Source: Streptomyces maremycinicus
GTDB taxonomy: Bacteria; Actinomycetota; Actinomycetes; Streptomycetales; Streptomycetaceae
NCBI RefSeq assembly: GCF_001184025.1
Contig: NZ_BBYG01000019.1
Span: 1 to 64,000 of the forward strand
DNA length: 64,000 nucleotides
Reading direction: 5' to 3'
In this document: piece by piece, positions 49,829 to 58,500 of the stretch
How positions within the stretch are numbered: the stretch's first letter is position 1
How the letters are laid out: each line of letters begins with the position of its first letter
The notes under the pieces: model-generated
Databases searched by the model: none
Told to the model about the DNA's origin: nothing
The model's input: only the letters and a program-made list of their open reading frames with translations
Made by a program: the position numbers and the translations under genes

Positions 49829-50656
49829 ATGAGTCCCTTCACCGGCTCCGCCGCCCGCACCTCCGACTGGCACCACCTGCGCGTCACACACACCGACGGC
49901 ATCGCCACCGTCACCCTGGCCCGTCCCGAGAAACTCAACGCCCTCACCTTCGGCGCCTACGCCGACCTGCGCGACCTCCTCGCCGAGCTGTCCCGGGAGC
50001 GGTCGGTCCGCGCCCTGGTCCTGGCCGGCGAGGGCCGCGGCTTCTGCTCCGGCGGAGACGTCGACGAGATCATCGGCGCCACCCTCGGCATGGACACCGC
50101 CCGGCTCCTCGACTTCAACCGGATGACCGGCCAGGTCGTGCGCGCCATGAGGGAGTGCCCGTTCCCGGTCATCGCGGCCGTGCACGGCGTCGCGGCGGGC
50201 GCCGGCGCGGTCCTCGCCCTGGCCGCGGACTTCCGGATCGCCGATCCCAGCGCCCGCTTCGCGTTCCTCTTCACCCGCGTCGGCCTCTCCGGCGGCGACA
50301 TGGGCGCCGCCTATCTGCTGCCCCGGGTCGTGGGCCTCGGCCACGCCACCCGGCTGCTCATGCTCGGCGAGCCGGTCCGCGCCCCCGAGGCCGAGCGCAT
50401 CGGCCTGATCAGCGAACTCACCGACGAGGGCCGCGCCGACGAGGCCGCACAGGCCCTCGCCCACCGCCTCGCCGACGGACCGGCACTGGCGTACGCCCAG
50501 ACCAAGGCCCTGCTGACGGCCGAGCTGGACATGCCCCTGGCGGCGGCGGTGGAACTGGACGCCGCGACCCAGGCCCTGCTGATGAACGGCGAGGACTACG
50601 CGGAATTCCACGCGGCGTTCACCGAGAAGCGCCCGCCGAAGTGGAGGGGTCGGTAG
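49829..50656 (+). CDS. enoyl-CoA hydratase/isomerase family protein of the aryl-CoA island
   Basis: The 275-aa crotonase-fold protein has substrate loop ARPEKLNALTFGAYADL, oxyanion-hole segments LAGEGRGFCSGGDVDEI and AAVHGVAAGAGAVLALAADF, and RVGLSGGDMGAAYLLPRVVG. In the latter the usual catalytic Glu is replaced by Asp or Gly, so hydration chemistry may differ. ATG 49829 has GGAGG 8 nt upstream. GTG 49805, 5 nt behind the -10, is a less likely leaderless start. It is followed after 2 nt by the fused monooxygenase gene. By context it acts on a ring-derived CoA ester. Confidence 0.9.
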   Translation: MSPFTGSAARTSDWHHLRVTHTDGIATVTLARPEKLNALTFGAYADLRDLLAELSRERSVRALVLAGEGRGFCSGGDVDEIIGATLGMDTARLLDFNRMTGQVVRAMRECPFPVIAAVHGVAAGAGAVLALAADFRIADPSARFAFLFTRVGLSGGDMGAAYLLPRVVGLGHATRLLMLGEPVRAPEAERIGLISELTDEGRADEAAQALAHRLADGPALAYAQTKALLTAELDMPLAAAVELDAATQALLMNGEDYAEFHAAFTEKRPPKWRGR

Positions 50657-50658
50657 GC

Positions 50659-53046
50659 GTGGCCGCCGACGGGCGGGCATCCACCCCGACGGCGCGGGCC
50701 ACCGCCGACGAGCCGCGCGGCCGCGGGACACGACCCGCCACGACGCGACCGCTGCCGCCCGGACCGACCGGCCACCCCCTCCGGGTCGCGATCATCGGCG
50801 GCGGCCCCGGCGGGCTCTACGCGGCCGCCCTGCTGAAACGCCTCGACCCCGGCCGCGAGATCACCCTCTGGGAACGCAACGCCCCCGACGACACCTTCGG
50901 CTTCGGCGTCGTCCTGTCCGACGAGACCCTCGGCGGCATCGAGCACGCCGACCCGCAGGTCTACGCCGCCCTCCAGCAGGACTTCGTCCGCTGGGACGAC
51001 ATCGACATCGTGCACCGCGCCACCCGGCACACCTCCACCGGACACGGCTTCGCCGCCCTCGGCCGACGCCGGCTCCTGGAGATCCTGCACGAGCGCTGTC
51101 GCTCCCTCGGCGTCGGCCTGCGCTTCCGCGCCGAGGCGCCGGACCCCGCACGGCTGGCGGCGGAACACGACCTGGTCATCGCCGCCGACGGCGTGCACAG
51201 CACCACCCGCCAGGCGTACGCCCAGGTGTTCCGCCCCCGGGTGACCAGCCACCACTGCCGCTACATCTGGCTCGCCGCGGACTTCGCCTTCGACGCCTTC
51301 CGCTTCGAGACGGCCGAGACCCCGCACGGCGTGATGCAGCTGCACGGATACCCCTACGCGGCCGACTCCTCGACCGTGATCGTCGAGATGCGCGAGGAGG
51401 TCTGGCGGGCGACCGGCTTCGACGAACTCGACGAACGGGAGTCCGTCGAGCGCTGCGCCAAGATCTTCGCGGACGCCCTCGGCGGACGCTCACTGGAGTC
51501 CAACAAGTCCACCTGGACCACGTTCCGGACCGTCGTCAACGAGCGCTGGTCGCACGGCAACCTCGTCCTGCTGGGCGACGCCGCCCACACCGCCCACTTC
51601 TCCATCGGCTCCGGCACCAAACTCGCCGTCGAGGACGCCCTGGCGCTGGCCGCCTGTCTGCACGAACACCCCGATCTCCGCACCGCGTTGACCGCCTACG
51701 AGGAGGAACGCAGGCCCGTCGTCGCCTCCACCCAGCGGGCCGCCCGCGCCAGCCTGGAGTGGTTCGAGAACATCGGCCTCTACCTCGACCAGCCGCCCCG
51801 CAGGTTCGCCTTCAACCTCCTCACCCGCAGCCGCCGCGTCACCCACGACAACCTGCGTCTGCGCGACCCGCGCTTCACCGAGGGCGTGGAGCGGGAGTTC
51901 GGCTGCCCGCCCGGCACACCCCCGATGTTCACCCCGTTCCGGCTGCGCGGACTGACCCTGCGCAACCGGGTCGTCGTCTCGCCCATGGACATGTACTCGG
52001 CCACCGACGGCCTCCCCGACGACTTCCACCTCGTCCATCTCGGCGCCCGCGCCCTCGGCGGCGCCGGACTCGTCATGACCGAGATGGTGTGCGTGTCTCC
52101 CGAGGGCCGCATCACGCCCGGCTGCACCGGCCTCTACACCGGGCGCCAGGCCGACGCCTGGCGGCGGGTCACCGACTTCGTGCACGAGCGGGCACCGGGC
52201 ACCGCGATCGGCGTCCAACTCGGCCACTCCGGGCGCAAGGGATCGACGAGGCTGATGTGGGAGGGCATGGACGAACCACTGCCCGAGGGGAACTGGCCGC
52301 TCGTGGCCGCCTCCCCGCTGCCGTACAGACCGGACGGCCGACTGCCCCGCGAGCTCACCCGGGCACAACTCACCGACCTACGGCAGGAGTTCGCCTGCGC
52401 TGCCCGGCGGGCCGCCCGTTCCGGCTTCGACCTGCTCGAACTGCACTGCGCCCACGGCTACCTGCTGTCCGGCTTCCTCTCCCCGCTGGCCAACCTCCGG
52501 ACCGACGCCTACGGGGGCTCACTCGCCCGGCGGCTGCGCTTCCCGCTGGAGGTCTTCGACGCGGTCCGCGCGGTCTGGCCCGAGGAACGGCCGATGACCG
52601 TCCGCATCTCCGCCACCGACTGGGCCGAGGGCGGCACTTCGGCCGACGACGCCGTCGAGATCGCCCGCGCCTTCGCCGCGCACGGCGCCGACGCGATCGA
52701 TGTGTCGACCGGCCAGGTGGTCGCCGACGAACACCCCGAGTTCGGACGCTCCTACCAGACCCCCTTCGCGGACCGCATCCGGAACGAGGTGAGGGTGCCC
52801 GTGATCGCGGTCGGCGCCATCTCCTCCTGGGACGACGTCAACTCGCTGATCCTGGCAGGCCGTACGGACCTCTGCGCCCTCGCCCGACCACACCTCTACG
52901 ACCCGAACTGGACCCTGCACGCGGCCGCCGAGCAGGGCTACACCGGACCGGGAGCCGACTGGCCCGCCCCCTACCGCGCGGGCAGCCGCCCACCACGCAC
53001 CGGACGCGCCGACGCGCCCAAACCCCGGCTGAAGCTGATGAGTTGA
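50659..53046 (+). CDS. bifunctional aryl-CoA (aminobenzoyl-/salicylyl-CoA) monooxygenase-reductase
   Basis: This 795-aa fusion joins two flavoproteins. Residues 42-420 form a class A flavin monooxygenase (VAIIGGGPGGLYAAALLKR; GDAAHTAHFSIGSGTKLAVED). Residues about 424-755 form an Old Yellow Enzyme-type reductase (FTPFRLRGLTLRNRVVVSPM, IGVQLGHSGRKG, HCAHGYLLSGFLSPLANLR, DAYGGS). This architecture is that of 2-aminobenzoyl-CoA monooxygenase/reductase and of proteins annotated salicylyl-CoA 5-hydroxylase/oxidoreductase. It would hydroxylate and, in the first case, reduce the CoA-activated ring. The GTG at 50659 leaves about 40 disordered residues in front. It is co-transcribed with the hydratase gene. 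Confidence 0.9.
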   Translation: MAADGRASTPTARATADEPRGRGTRPATTRPLPPGPTGHPLRVAIIGGGPGGLYAAALLKRLDPGREITLWERNAPDDTFGFGVVLSDETLGGIEHADPQVYAALQQDFVRWDDIDIVHRATRHTSTGHGFAALGRRRLLEILHERCRSLGVGLRFRAEAPDPARLAAEHDLVIAADGVHSTTRQAYAQVFRPRVTSHHCRYIWLAADFAFDAFRFETAETPHGVMQLHGYPYAADSSTVIVEMREEVWRATGFDELDERESVERCAKIFADALGGRSLESNKSTWTTFRTVVNERWSHGNLVLLGDAAHTAHFSIGSGTKLAVEDALALAACLHEHPDLRTALTAYEEERRPVVASTQRAARASLEWFENIGLYLDQPPRRFAFNLLTRSRRVTHDNLRLRDPRFTEGVEREFGCPPGTPPMFTPFRLRGLTLRNRVVVSPMDMYSATDGLPDDFHLVHLGARALGGAGLVMTEMVCVSPEGRITPGCTGLYTGRQADAWRRVTDFVHERAPGTAIGVQLGHSGRKGSTRLMWEGMDEPLPEGNWPLVAASPLPYRPDGRLPRELTRAQLTDLRQEFACAARRAARSGFDLLELHCAHGYLLSGFLSPLANLRTDAYGGSLARRLRFPLEVFDAVRAVWPEERPMTVRISATDWAEGGTSADDAVEIARAFAAHGADAIDVSTGQVVADEHPEFGRSYQTPFADRIRNEVRVPVIAVGAISSWDDVNSLILAGRTDLCALARPHLYDPNWTLHAAAEQGYTGPGADWPAPYRAGSRPPRTGRADAPKPRLKLMS

Positions 53047-53139
53047 GGTATGCGGGAGTGCCGTGGGGAGCACAACGGGCCGTGCGCCGGGAAGGGTGAC
53101 CGGGAGCAGGCCGGGGAGTGCGGCGGGCCTACCACTCCG

Positions 53140-53967
53140 TCACGGCGCGTGCGGGGTCACTCCCGCGAACTGCGCTCCCGCGTCCCGCAGCCGCTCGTGC
53201 AGTGCCTGGAACACGGCCGCCGAACGGGTCCCCGGCCAGTCCTCCGGCAGCAGGCGGGCGGGCAGTCCGGGATCGGCGTAGGGCAGGTGGCGCCAGGAGT
53301 CCAGGGCCAGGAGATAGTCCCGGTAGGCCTCCTCCGGCGGGGTGTCCGGACGCTGCCGCCAGGCGTTCAGCACGCGCGCCTGGCCGTCCAGGAACGTCTC
53401 GTGCTCCTTGGCGATGGCCGCCAGGTCCCACCACCGGCCGACGGACTCGACGGTCGGCGCGAAGCCGAGGTGCTCGCCGCGGAAGAGGTCGACGTACGGG
53501 TCGAGGCGCAGCCGCTGGAGGGTGTGCCGGGTCTCGTCGTACAACCGCGCCGGCGCGATCCACACACCCGGCGCGGCGGTACCGAACCCCAGGCCCGCGA
53601 GCCGCGAACGCAGCACATGCCGCTTCTGCCGCTCCGACTCGGGCACGGAGAACACCGCCAGCACCCAGCCCTCGTCCGCGGGCGGGTCCGTGGCGTAGAT
53701 GCGCCGGTCGCCGTCGTCGAGCAACTGCCGTGCCTCGTCGGACAGTTCGTATCCGGCCGCGCCCTGTGCCGTCCGGGCGGGCAGCAGCAGCCCACGCCGT
53801 TTCAGCCGGGACACCGAGGAGCGTACGGAGGGCGCGTCGACACCGACCGCGGCCAGCAGCCGGATCAGTTCGGCGACGGGCACCGGGCCTGGTGCGAAGC
53901 GGCCGTACGCGCCGTAGAGCGTGACGATGAGAGACCGGGGTGCGGGCTGATCGGACACGTTGATCAT
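53140..53967 (-). CDS. PaaX-family repressor
   Basis: The 275-aa protein matches PaaX. The N-terminal winged helix has PRSLIVTLYGAYGRF and SVRSSVSRLKRRGLL. The middle domain has WVLAVFSVPESERQKRHVLRSRLAGLGFG (in part). The C-terminal PaaX domain follows. PaaX proteins repress aromatic-degradation operons until an aryl-CoA ester binds, phenylacetyl-CoA in the type case. Here the gene is 15 nt behind the aryl-CoA ligase gene on the same strand, so the inducer is probably the ligase product. It is the natural candidate for binding the shared 12-mer. Confidence 0.9.
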   Translation of the reverse strand: MINVSDQPAPRSLIVTLYGAYGRFAPGPVPVAELIRLLAAVGVDAPSVRSSVSRLKRRGLLLPARTAQGAAGYELSDEARQLLDDGDRRIYATDPPADEGWVLAVFSVPESERQKRHVLRSRLAGLGFGTAAPGVWIAPARLYDETRHTLQRLRLDPYVDLFRGEHLGFAPTVESVGRWWDLAAIAKEHETFLDGQARVLNAWRQRPDTPPEEAYRDYLLALDSWRHLPYADPGLPARLLPEDWPGTRSAAVFQALHERLRDAGAQFAGVTPHAP

Positions 53968-53982
53968 CTTAGGTCTTCGGTA

Positions 53983-55767
53983 TCACTGCTGGTCACTCTT
54001 GGTCTCATCCCTGATGTGATCTTCGCTCCGATCTCCGGTCGGGCCCTTGCTGTCGCCTTCGCCGTGGTCCTGCGTGCGGTCCTCGGTGCGCAGGCGGAAC
54101 CGCTGGAGCTTTCCCGTCGCCGTCCGGGGCAGCGCGTCCAGGAAGACGAACGCGCGCGGGCACTTGTACGGTGCCAACTCCCGGGTGACGAAGGCGCGCA
54201 GTGTCTCCGCGTCGCGCCGGACGCCGGTCCGCAGGACGACGAACGCCACGACCAGCTGCCCCCGTCGCTCGTCGGGACGTCCCACGACCGCCGCCTCGAC
54301 GACGTCGGGGTGGCGCAGCAGCGCTTCCTCGACCTCGGGGCCCGCGATGTTGTACCCGGCGGAGATGATCATGTCGTCGGCGCGGGCGACGTACCGGAAG
54401 TAGCCGTCCGGCTCCCGCACGTAGGTGTCGCCGGTGATGTTCCAGCCGTCGCGCACGTACTGCCGCTGACGGGGGTCGGCGAGGTAGCGGCAGCCGACCG
54501 GCCCACGCACCGCGAGCAGGCCGGGCTCGCCGTCGGGCACGGGTCTGCCGTCCGGGTCCTGCACGCGCGCGTGCCAGCCGGGGACGGGGACACCGGTCGT
54601 GCCGGGCCGGATGTGTTCGTCGGCGGCCGAGATGAAGATGTGCAGCAGTTCGGTGGCGCCGATGCCGTTGATCAGCCGGAGTCCGGTCCGTTCGTGCCAG
54701 GCTCGCCAGGTGGCGGCGGGCAGGTTCTCGCCGGCGGAGACACAGCGGCGCAGCGAGGAGACGTCGGGTGCGGCCGGCCGCTTCGGCCCGCCGGGCCCGA
54801 CCGGCCGGGTGGGCCCCTCGAGGGCGTTCGGCCCGGCCTGACCGTTCCGGCTGCTCCGGCCGCTCCGGTCGTCCAGCTCGTTCAGCTCGTCGAGCATCGC
54901 GCGGTAGGCGGTGGGGGCCGTGAACAGCACCGTCACCCGGTGTGTGGCGATCGCGGGCAACAACTGCCGTGGGCCCGCCTGTTCGAGCAGCAGAGCGCTG
55001 GCGCCGGCCCGCATCGGGAAGACGACCAGTCCGCCGAGGCCGAAGGTGAAGCCGAGCGGGGGACTGCCGGCGAAGACGTCGTCCGGAACCGGTTTCAGTA
55101 CGTGCCGCGAGAAGGTGTCGGAGATGGCCAGTACGTCCCGGTGGAAGTGCAGACAGCCCTTCGGCCGACCGGTGGTGCCGGAGGTGAAGGCGATCAGCGC
55201 GACGTCGTCGGAAGCGGTCGCGACGGCTCGGTACGGCGTGGGCGGCGCCGACCGGTTCAACAGGTCGTCCGGGGCGTCACCGCCGTACGTCGTGATCCGG
55301 AGCCCGGGTATCTCCGCCTTGGCGAGATCGTCCACGGACCTGATGTCGCAGAGCGCGTGCTGCACCCGCGCGATCTCGCACATGGCGCGCAACTCGTTCG
55401 ACCGCTGCTGGGCCAGGACGGTGACCGCGATCGCGCCCGCCTTCAGCACCGCCAGCCAGCAGGCCGCGAGCCAGGGCGTGGTGGGACCGCGCAGCAGCAC
55501 CCGGTTTCCCGGGACGACCCCGAGATCACCGCTGAGCAGATGCGCGATCCGGTCGACCCGGGTCCGCAGTTCCCCGTACGTCCAGGACGGCCCCGAGACG
55601 GTGTGGAACACGGGCCGGTCCGGCGCCGCGCGGTCGAGCAGCTCGGCGGCGCAGTTCACCTGATCGGGGTAGGCCAGCTCCGGCAGATCGAAGCGGAGAC
55701 CGGGCCAGGTGCCGGGCGGCGGAAGGTGGTCGCGCGCGAAGGTGTCGACGTGGGCCGAGACGTTCAT
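53983..55767 (-). CDS. aryl-CoA ligase (2-aminobenzoate/benzoate-CoA ligase type)
   Basis: The 594-aa ANL-family enzyme has P-loop AFTSGTTGRPKGCLHFH, INGIGATELLHIFISA, the hinge region YFRYVARADDMIISAGYNI, and PRTATGKLQRFRLR with the catalytic Lys. The whole profile resembles 2-aminobenzoate-CoA ligase. It forms the aryl-adenylate and then the CoA thioester. A 28-residue Pro/Gly/Arg insert (about 305-335) and a Gly/Asp-rich tail of about 35 residues are low-complexity additions. ATG 55767 has AGGGGGCG upstream. Divergent from the acyl-CoA dehydrogenase gene; followed by paaX. Confidence 0.9.
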   Translation of the reverse strand: MNVSAHVDTFARDHLPPPGTWPGLRFDLPELAYPDQVNCAAELLDRAAPDRPVFHTVSGPSWTYGELRTRVDRIAHLLSGDLGVVPGNRVLLRGPTTPWLAACWLAVLKAGAIAVTVLAQQRSNELRAMCEIARVQHALCDIRSVDDLAKAEIPGLRITTYGGDAPDDLLNRSAPPTPYRAVATASDDVALIAFTSGTTGRPKGCLHFHRDVLAISDTFSRHVLKPVPDDVFAGSPPLGFTFGLGGLVVFPMRAGASALLLEQAGPRQLLPAIATHRVTVLFTAPTAYRAMLDELNELDDRSGRSSRNGQAGPNALEGPTRPVGPGGPKRPAAPDVSSLRRCVSAGENLPAATWRAWHERTGLRLINGIGATELLHIFISAADEHIRPGTTGVPVPGWHARVQDPDGRPVPDGEPGLLAVRGPVGCRYLADPRQRQYVRDGWNITGDTYVREPDGYFRYVARADDMIISAGYNIAGPEVEEALLRHPDVVEAAVVGRPDERRGQLVVAFVVLRTGVRRDAETLRAFVTRELAPYKCPRAFVFLDALPRTATGKLQRFRLRTEDRTQDHGEGDSKGPTGDRSEDHIRDETKSDQQ

Positions 55768-55844
55768 GGGCGTTCGCCCCCTTGCCTGGATGGACTGTCC
55801 GGCCGGGCTGCCCGGGCGGGCGTCGTCTTGGGGTCGCCTCATGG

Positions 55845-55888
55845 AGCGTAGCGCGTTGGTGACGACAGTCAACGCTACGCGATACCGT
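55845..55888. promoter_or_regulatory. divergent promoters with shared 12-mer operator (ligase / acyl-CoA dehydrogenase)
   Basis: Minus strand: TTGACT (55872-55867)-16-TACGCT (55850-55845) for the ligase. Plus strand: TGACGA (55860-55865)-17-TACCGT (55883-55888) for the dehydrogenase. TGACGACAGTCA (55860-55871) covers both -35 hexamers. An outer inverted repeat GCGTAGCG (55846-55853) / CGCTACGC (55873-55880) frames it. Confidence 0.7.
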
Positions 55889-55940
55889 CGAGGGGAAGTG
55901 GTAGGCGAGAGCAGCCGCCGAGCGGCAGAGGGGACAGGCG

Positions 55941-57077
55941 ATGCCCGCATTCTCGCTCGAACCGGCACAGGTCGCCCGGTGCGCGCAGCTGCGCGCTCTT
56001 GCCGCGGAACGGCTGCGCCCGCTGGCCGAGAAAGGCGAACCGGGGCGCGTCAACCGCCCGCTCGTCGCCGAACTCGGCCGGCTCGGCCTGCTGCCGAGGC
56101 TGTTCACCACGGGCGCCGTCGACCTCTGCCTGATGCGCGAGTCGCTCGCCTACGCGTGCACGGAGGCGGAGACCGCGCTCGCGCTGCAAGGCCTCGGCGC
56201 GCACCCGGTCCACGCCCACGGAACCCCCGCCCAGCGGCGGCACTGGCTGCCCCGCGTCGCCGACGGCACCGCGATCGCCGCCTTCGCCCTGAGCGAGCCG
56301 GGCGCGGGCTCGGACGCGGCTGCCCTGTCCCTGGCCGCCGAGCGGGACGGGTCGGACGGCTGGCGGCTCACCGGTGAGAAATGCTGGATCTCCAACGCTC
56401 CCGAAGCCGACTTCTACACCGTCTTCGCCCGCACCACCCCGCAAGCGGGAGCCCGTGGCGTGACCGCCTTCCTCGTACCGGCCGACCGCGCGGGTCTCAC
56501 CGGCTCCGCCCTGGACATGCTCTCCCCGCACCCCGTCGGCGCCCTGCGCTTCGACGGCGTACCGGTCACCGCCGACGACGTGCTCGGCGAGCCCGACCGC
56601 GGTTTCCGGGTCGCCATGGGCACGCTCGACCTGTTCCGCCCCAGCGTCGGGGCCTTCGCCGTCGGCATGGCGCAGGCCGCCCTCGACGCGACCCTGGCGC
56701 ACACCGCCCGACGGGACGCCTTCGACGGCAAGTTGAGCGACCTTCAGGCGGTCGCCCACCAGGTCGCCGAGATGGCCCTGCGCACGGAGGCGGCCCGTCT
56801 GATGGTCCACGCCGCCGCGGCGGCGTACGACAGCGGCGCCCCGGACGTCCCGAAGCGGGCCGCGATGGCCAAGCTCTGCGCCACCGAGACGGCGCAGTAC
56901 GTCGTGGACGCGGCCGTCCAACTCCACGGCGCACGGGCCCTGTGCCGCGGTCATCTGCTCGAGCACCTCTACCGGGAGGTGCGCGCGCCGCGCATCTACG
57001 AGGGGGCCAGCGAGGTCCAACGCGGCATCATCGCCCGAGAGTTGTACGCCGAGCACGCCGCTCTGGAGGCCAGGTGA
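55941..57077 (+). CDS. acyl-CoA dehydrogenase of the aryl-CoA island
   Basis: The 378-aa flavoenzyme has FALSEPGAGSDAAAL and GEKCWISNAPEADFYTVFA for FAD and substrate, LQAVAHQVAEMALRTEAARL, and the C-terminal YEGASEVQRGIIAREL, where the Glu is in the place of the base in several ACADs. It should oxidise a CoA ester formed after ring reduction. The GTGA overlap with the next gene (57074) shows co-translation with the Rid-family protein. Its promoter has the same 12-mer as the hydratase operon. Confidence 0.92.
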   Translation: MPAFSLEPAQVARCAQLRALAAERLRPLAEKGEPGRVNRPLVAELGRLGLLPRLFTTGAVDLCLMRESLAYACTEAETALALQGLGAHPVHAHGTPAQRRHWLPRVADGTAIAAFALSEPGAGSDAAALSLAAERDGSDGWRLTGEKCWISNAPEADFYTVFARTTPQAGARGVTAFLVPADRAGLTGSALDMLSPHPVGALRFDGVPVTADDVLGEPDRGFRVAMGTLDLFRPSVGAFAVGMAQAALDATLAHTARRDAFDGKLSDLQAVAHQVAEMALRTEAARLMVHAAAAAYDSGAPDVPKRAAMAKLCATETAQYVVDAAVQLHGARALCRGHLLEHLYREVRAPRIYEGASEVQRGIIARELYAEHAALEAR

Positions 57078-57475
57078 CCACCGAACGCGTCAACCCGCCC
57101 GGACTCTCCCCGCCCGTCGGCTTCTCCCACGCCGTCGTCGCCACCGGTGAGCGGATCGTCTTCCTGGCGGGGCAGACCGCGCTCGACGCCGAAGGGAAGA
57201 TCGTGGGGGAGTCGCTGCCGGAGCAGTTCACCCGGGCGCTGACGAACCTGCTGGCCGCGCTGAAGGCGGCGGGCGGTTCGGCGGCGGACCTCGCGCGCGT
57301 CACGGTCTACGTCACGGATGTCGCCGCGTACCGCGAGAGGGCCGCCGAACTGGGCGCGATCTGGCGCGAGTCGGCCGGACGCGACTATCCGGCGATGGCG
57401 GTCGTCGGGATCGTACGACTCTGGGACGAGCAGGCACTCGTCGAACTGGACGGCTTCGCGGTACTCGACCGGTGA
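57074..57475 (+). CDS. Rid-family (YjgF/YER057c/UK114) protein without the catalytic Arg
   Basis: The 133-aa protein has the family pattern AVVATGERIVFLAGQTALDA and ADLARVTVYVTDVAAY. At the site where true RidA has PARS (Arg essential for imine hydrolysis) it reads YPAMAVVGIVRLWDE, so that Arg is Met. It belongs to the divergent Rid subgroups, whose activities are mostly unknown. In this operon a role with an amino- or imino-substituted ring intermediate is attractive but unproven. Confidence 0.88.
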   Translation: MTTERVNPPGLSPPVGFSHAVVATGERIVFLAGQTALDAEGKIVGESLPEQFTRALTNLLAALKAAGGSAADLARVTVYVTDVAAYRERAAELGAIWRESAGRDYPAMAVVGIVRLWDEQALVELDGFAVLDR

Positions 57476-57579
57476 ACCGGGCCGGTGACCGCTGCCGACG
57501 CCGGGTCGGGTTCGGCGACCGGTCTCGGCACCTTGTGGGACGGTCGCGCCGGGGCTGTCGCCGGCTTCGACGATCCAGG

Positions 57580-57783
57580 TCAGGCGGCGACGGCCAACCG
57601 CTCGACGGTCACCCGGTGCGGGTCCACGGCACGGCCGTCGGGCAGCAGTTCGCCGGAGTCGTCGAAGACGATCGTGCCGTCACACATCAGGTACCAGCCC
57701 TGCTCGGGGTGGGCGGCGACGATGTGCGCGAGGCCGACCGGCCGGGCGTCGGCGGAAGCGCGGGGAAGCCGGTGGGAACACAT
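57580..57783 (-). CDS. DUF5999 family small protein
   Basis: 67 aa, MCSHRLPRASADARPVGLAH, then HPEQGWYLMCDGTIVFDDSGELLPDG (in part). The start MCxH and the mid-protein YxLMCDGTIVFDDTGELLPDG-type stretch are the mark of DUF5999, common in Streptomyces. Cys2, His4 and Cys34 might bind metal. Function unknown. GGAGGTG five bases before ATG 57783. Confidence 0.9.
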   Translation of the reverse strand: MCSHRLPRASADARPVGLAHIVAAHPEQGWYLMCDGTIVFDDSGELLPDGRAVDPHRVTVERLAVAA

Positions 57784-58013
57784 GGAGCACCTCCACGTCG
57801 GTGGGGTCGGCCGTCCGGTCGGCCCCCATGGGGAGACCATGCGCCCGGCCCGCGGGCATCTCCAGGGGCTGCCCGAAAGCGTGACACCACCAGGACGACA
57901 CCAGGACCGTTCGTCGACGACCGGTGCGGACTCGCCACCGAAGGAGTGACGATCACCGTCCCGGGCGCGCCCGCCCGGTACCTGTGGAGGCCCCCACAAC
58001 AGGAGGTACTCCC
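57784..58013. other. intergenic region, DUF5999/DUF6299 divergent promoters
   Basis: The 230 bp show no gene and no clear -35/-10 pair. The right end has the AGGAGG ribosome-binding site of the next gene. Confidence 0.45.
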
Positions 58014-58442
58014 ATGTCGTTGCGTTCCGCCCTCTCCGCGGCCGCCGGCGCCGTCCTGCTATCGCTCGCCGCCCCGGCGGTCACGGCCACAGCCGACGCG
58101 GCGGAGTCCGTCACCGTGGACTCGGTCGGCACCATCGCCGCGGACGGCACCGTCACGCTCTCGGGCACCTACCGGTGTCTCGGCAACACGGGTCCCGTCT
58201 TCGTCAGCTCCTCGGTGGGCCAGGGTTCCGGCAAGGTTCGGCACGGCATCGGCGGCACCCGTGCCGTGTGCGACGGCGCCGAGCACACGTGGAAGAACAC
58301 CGGAAAGGCCACGCCGGCCGATCTCGAACCCGGTACCGCCCACGTGGAGGCCACGCTGATGGAACTCCGCCCCCAGGGCAGCCTGCCGCTGCCCCGCTTC
58401 CACGCGGCCCAGGAACGGGACATCACGCTGACGGCCGGCTGA
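58014..58442 (+). CDS. secreted DUF6299-type protein
   Basis: The 142-aa protein has a signal peptide (RSALSAAAGAVLLSLAAPAVTATADA), probably cleaved after ADA at about residue 29. The mature beta-rich domain has SVTVDSVGTIAADGTVTLSGTYRC (in part) and two cysteines (CLGN, VCDG) suited for a disulfide, and ends LTLTAG-like (DITLTAG). The family is Streptomyces-specific with unknown function. AGGAGG 7 nt before the ATG. Confidence 0.8.
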   Translation: MSLRSALSAAAGAVLLSLAAPAVTATADAAESVTVDSVGTIAADGTVTLSGTYRCLGNTGPVFVSSSVGQGSGKVRHGIGGTRAVCDGAEHTWKNTGKATPADLEPGTAHVEATLMELRPQGSLPLPRFHAAQERDITLTAG

Positions 58443-58500
58443 GCGGCCGCTCCCGGACGGCGGGCCCCGTCGACTTCGACCCGATCCGGACCCGCCCCGC

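Noticed and set aside
53050..55851. Plus-strand frame of about 930 codons
   Set aside because: It runs antisense to paaX and the CoA-ligase gene, both with clear family motifs.
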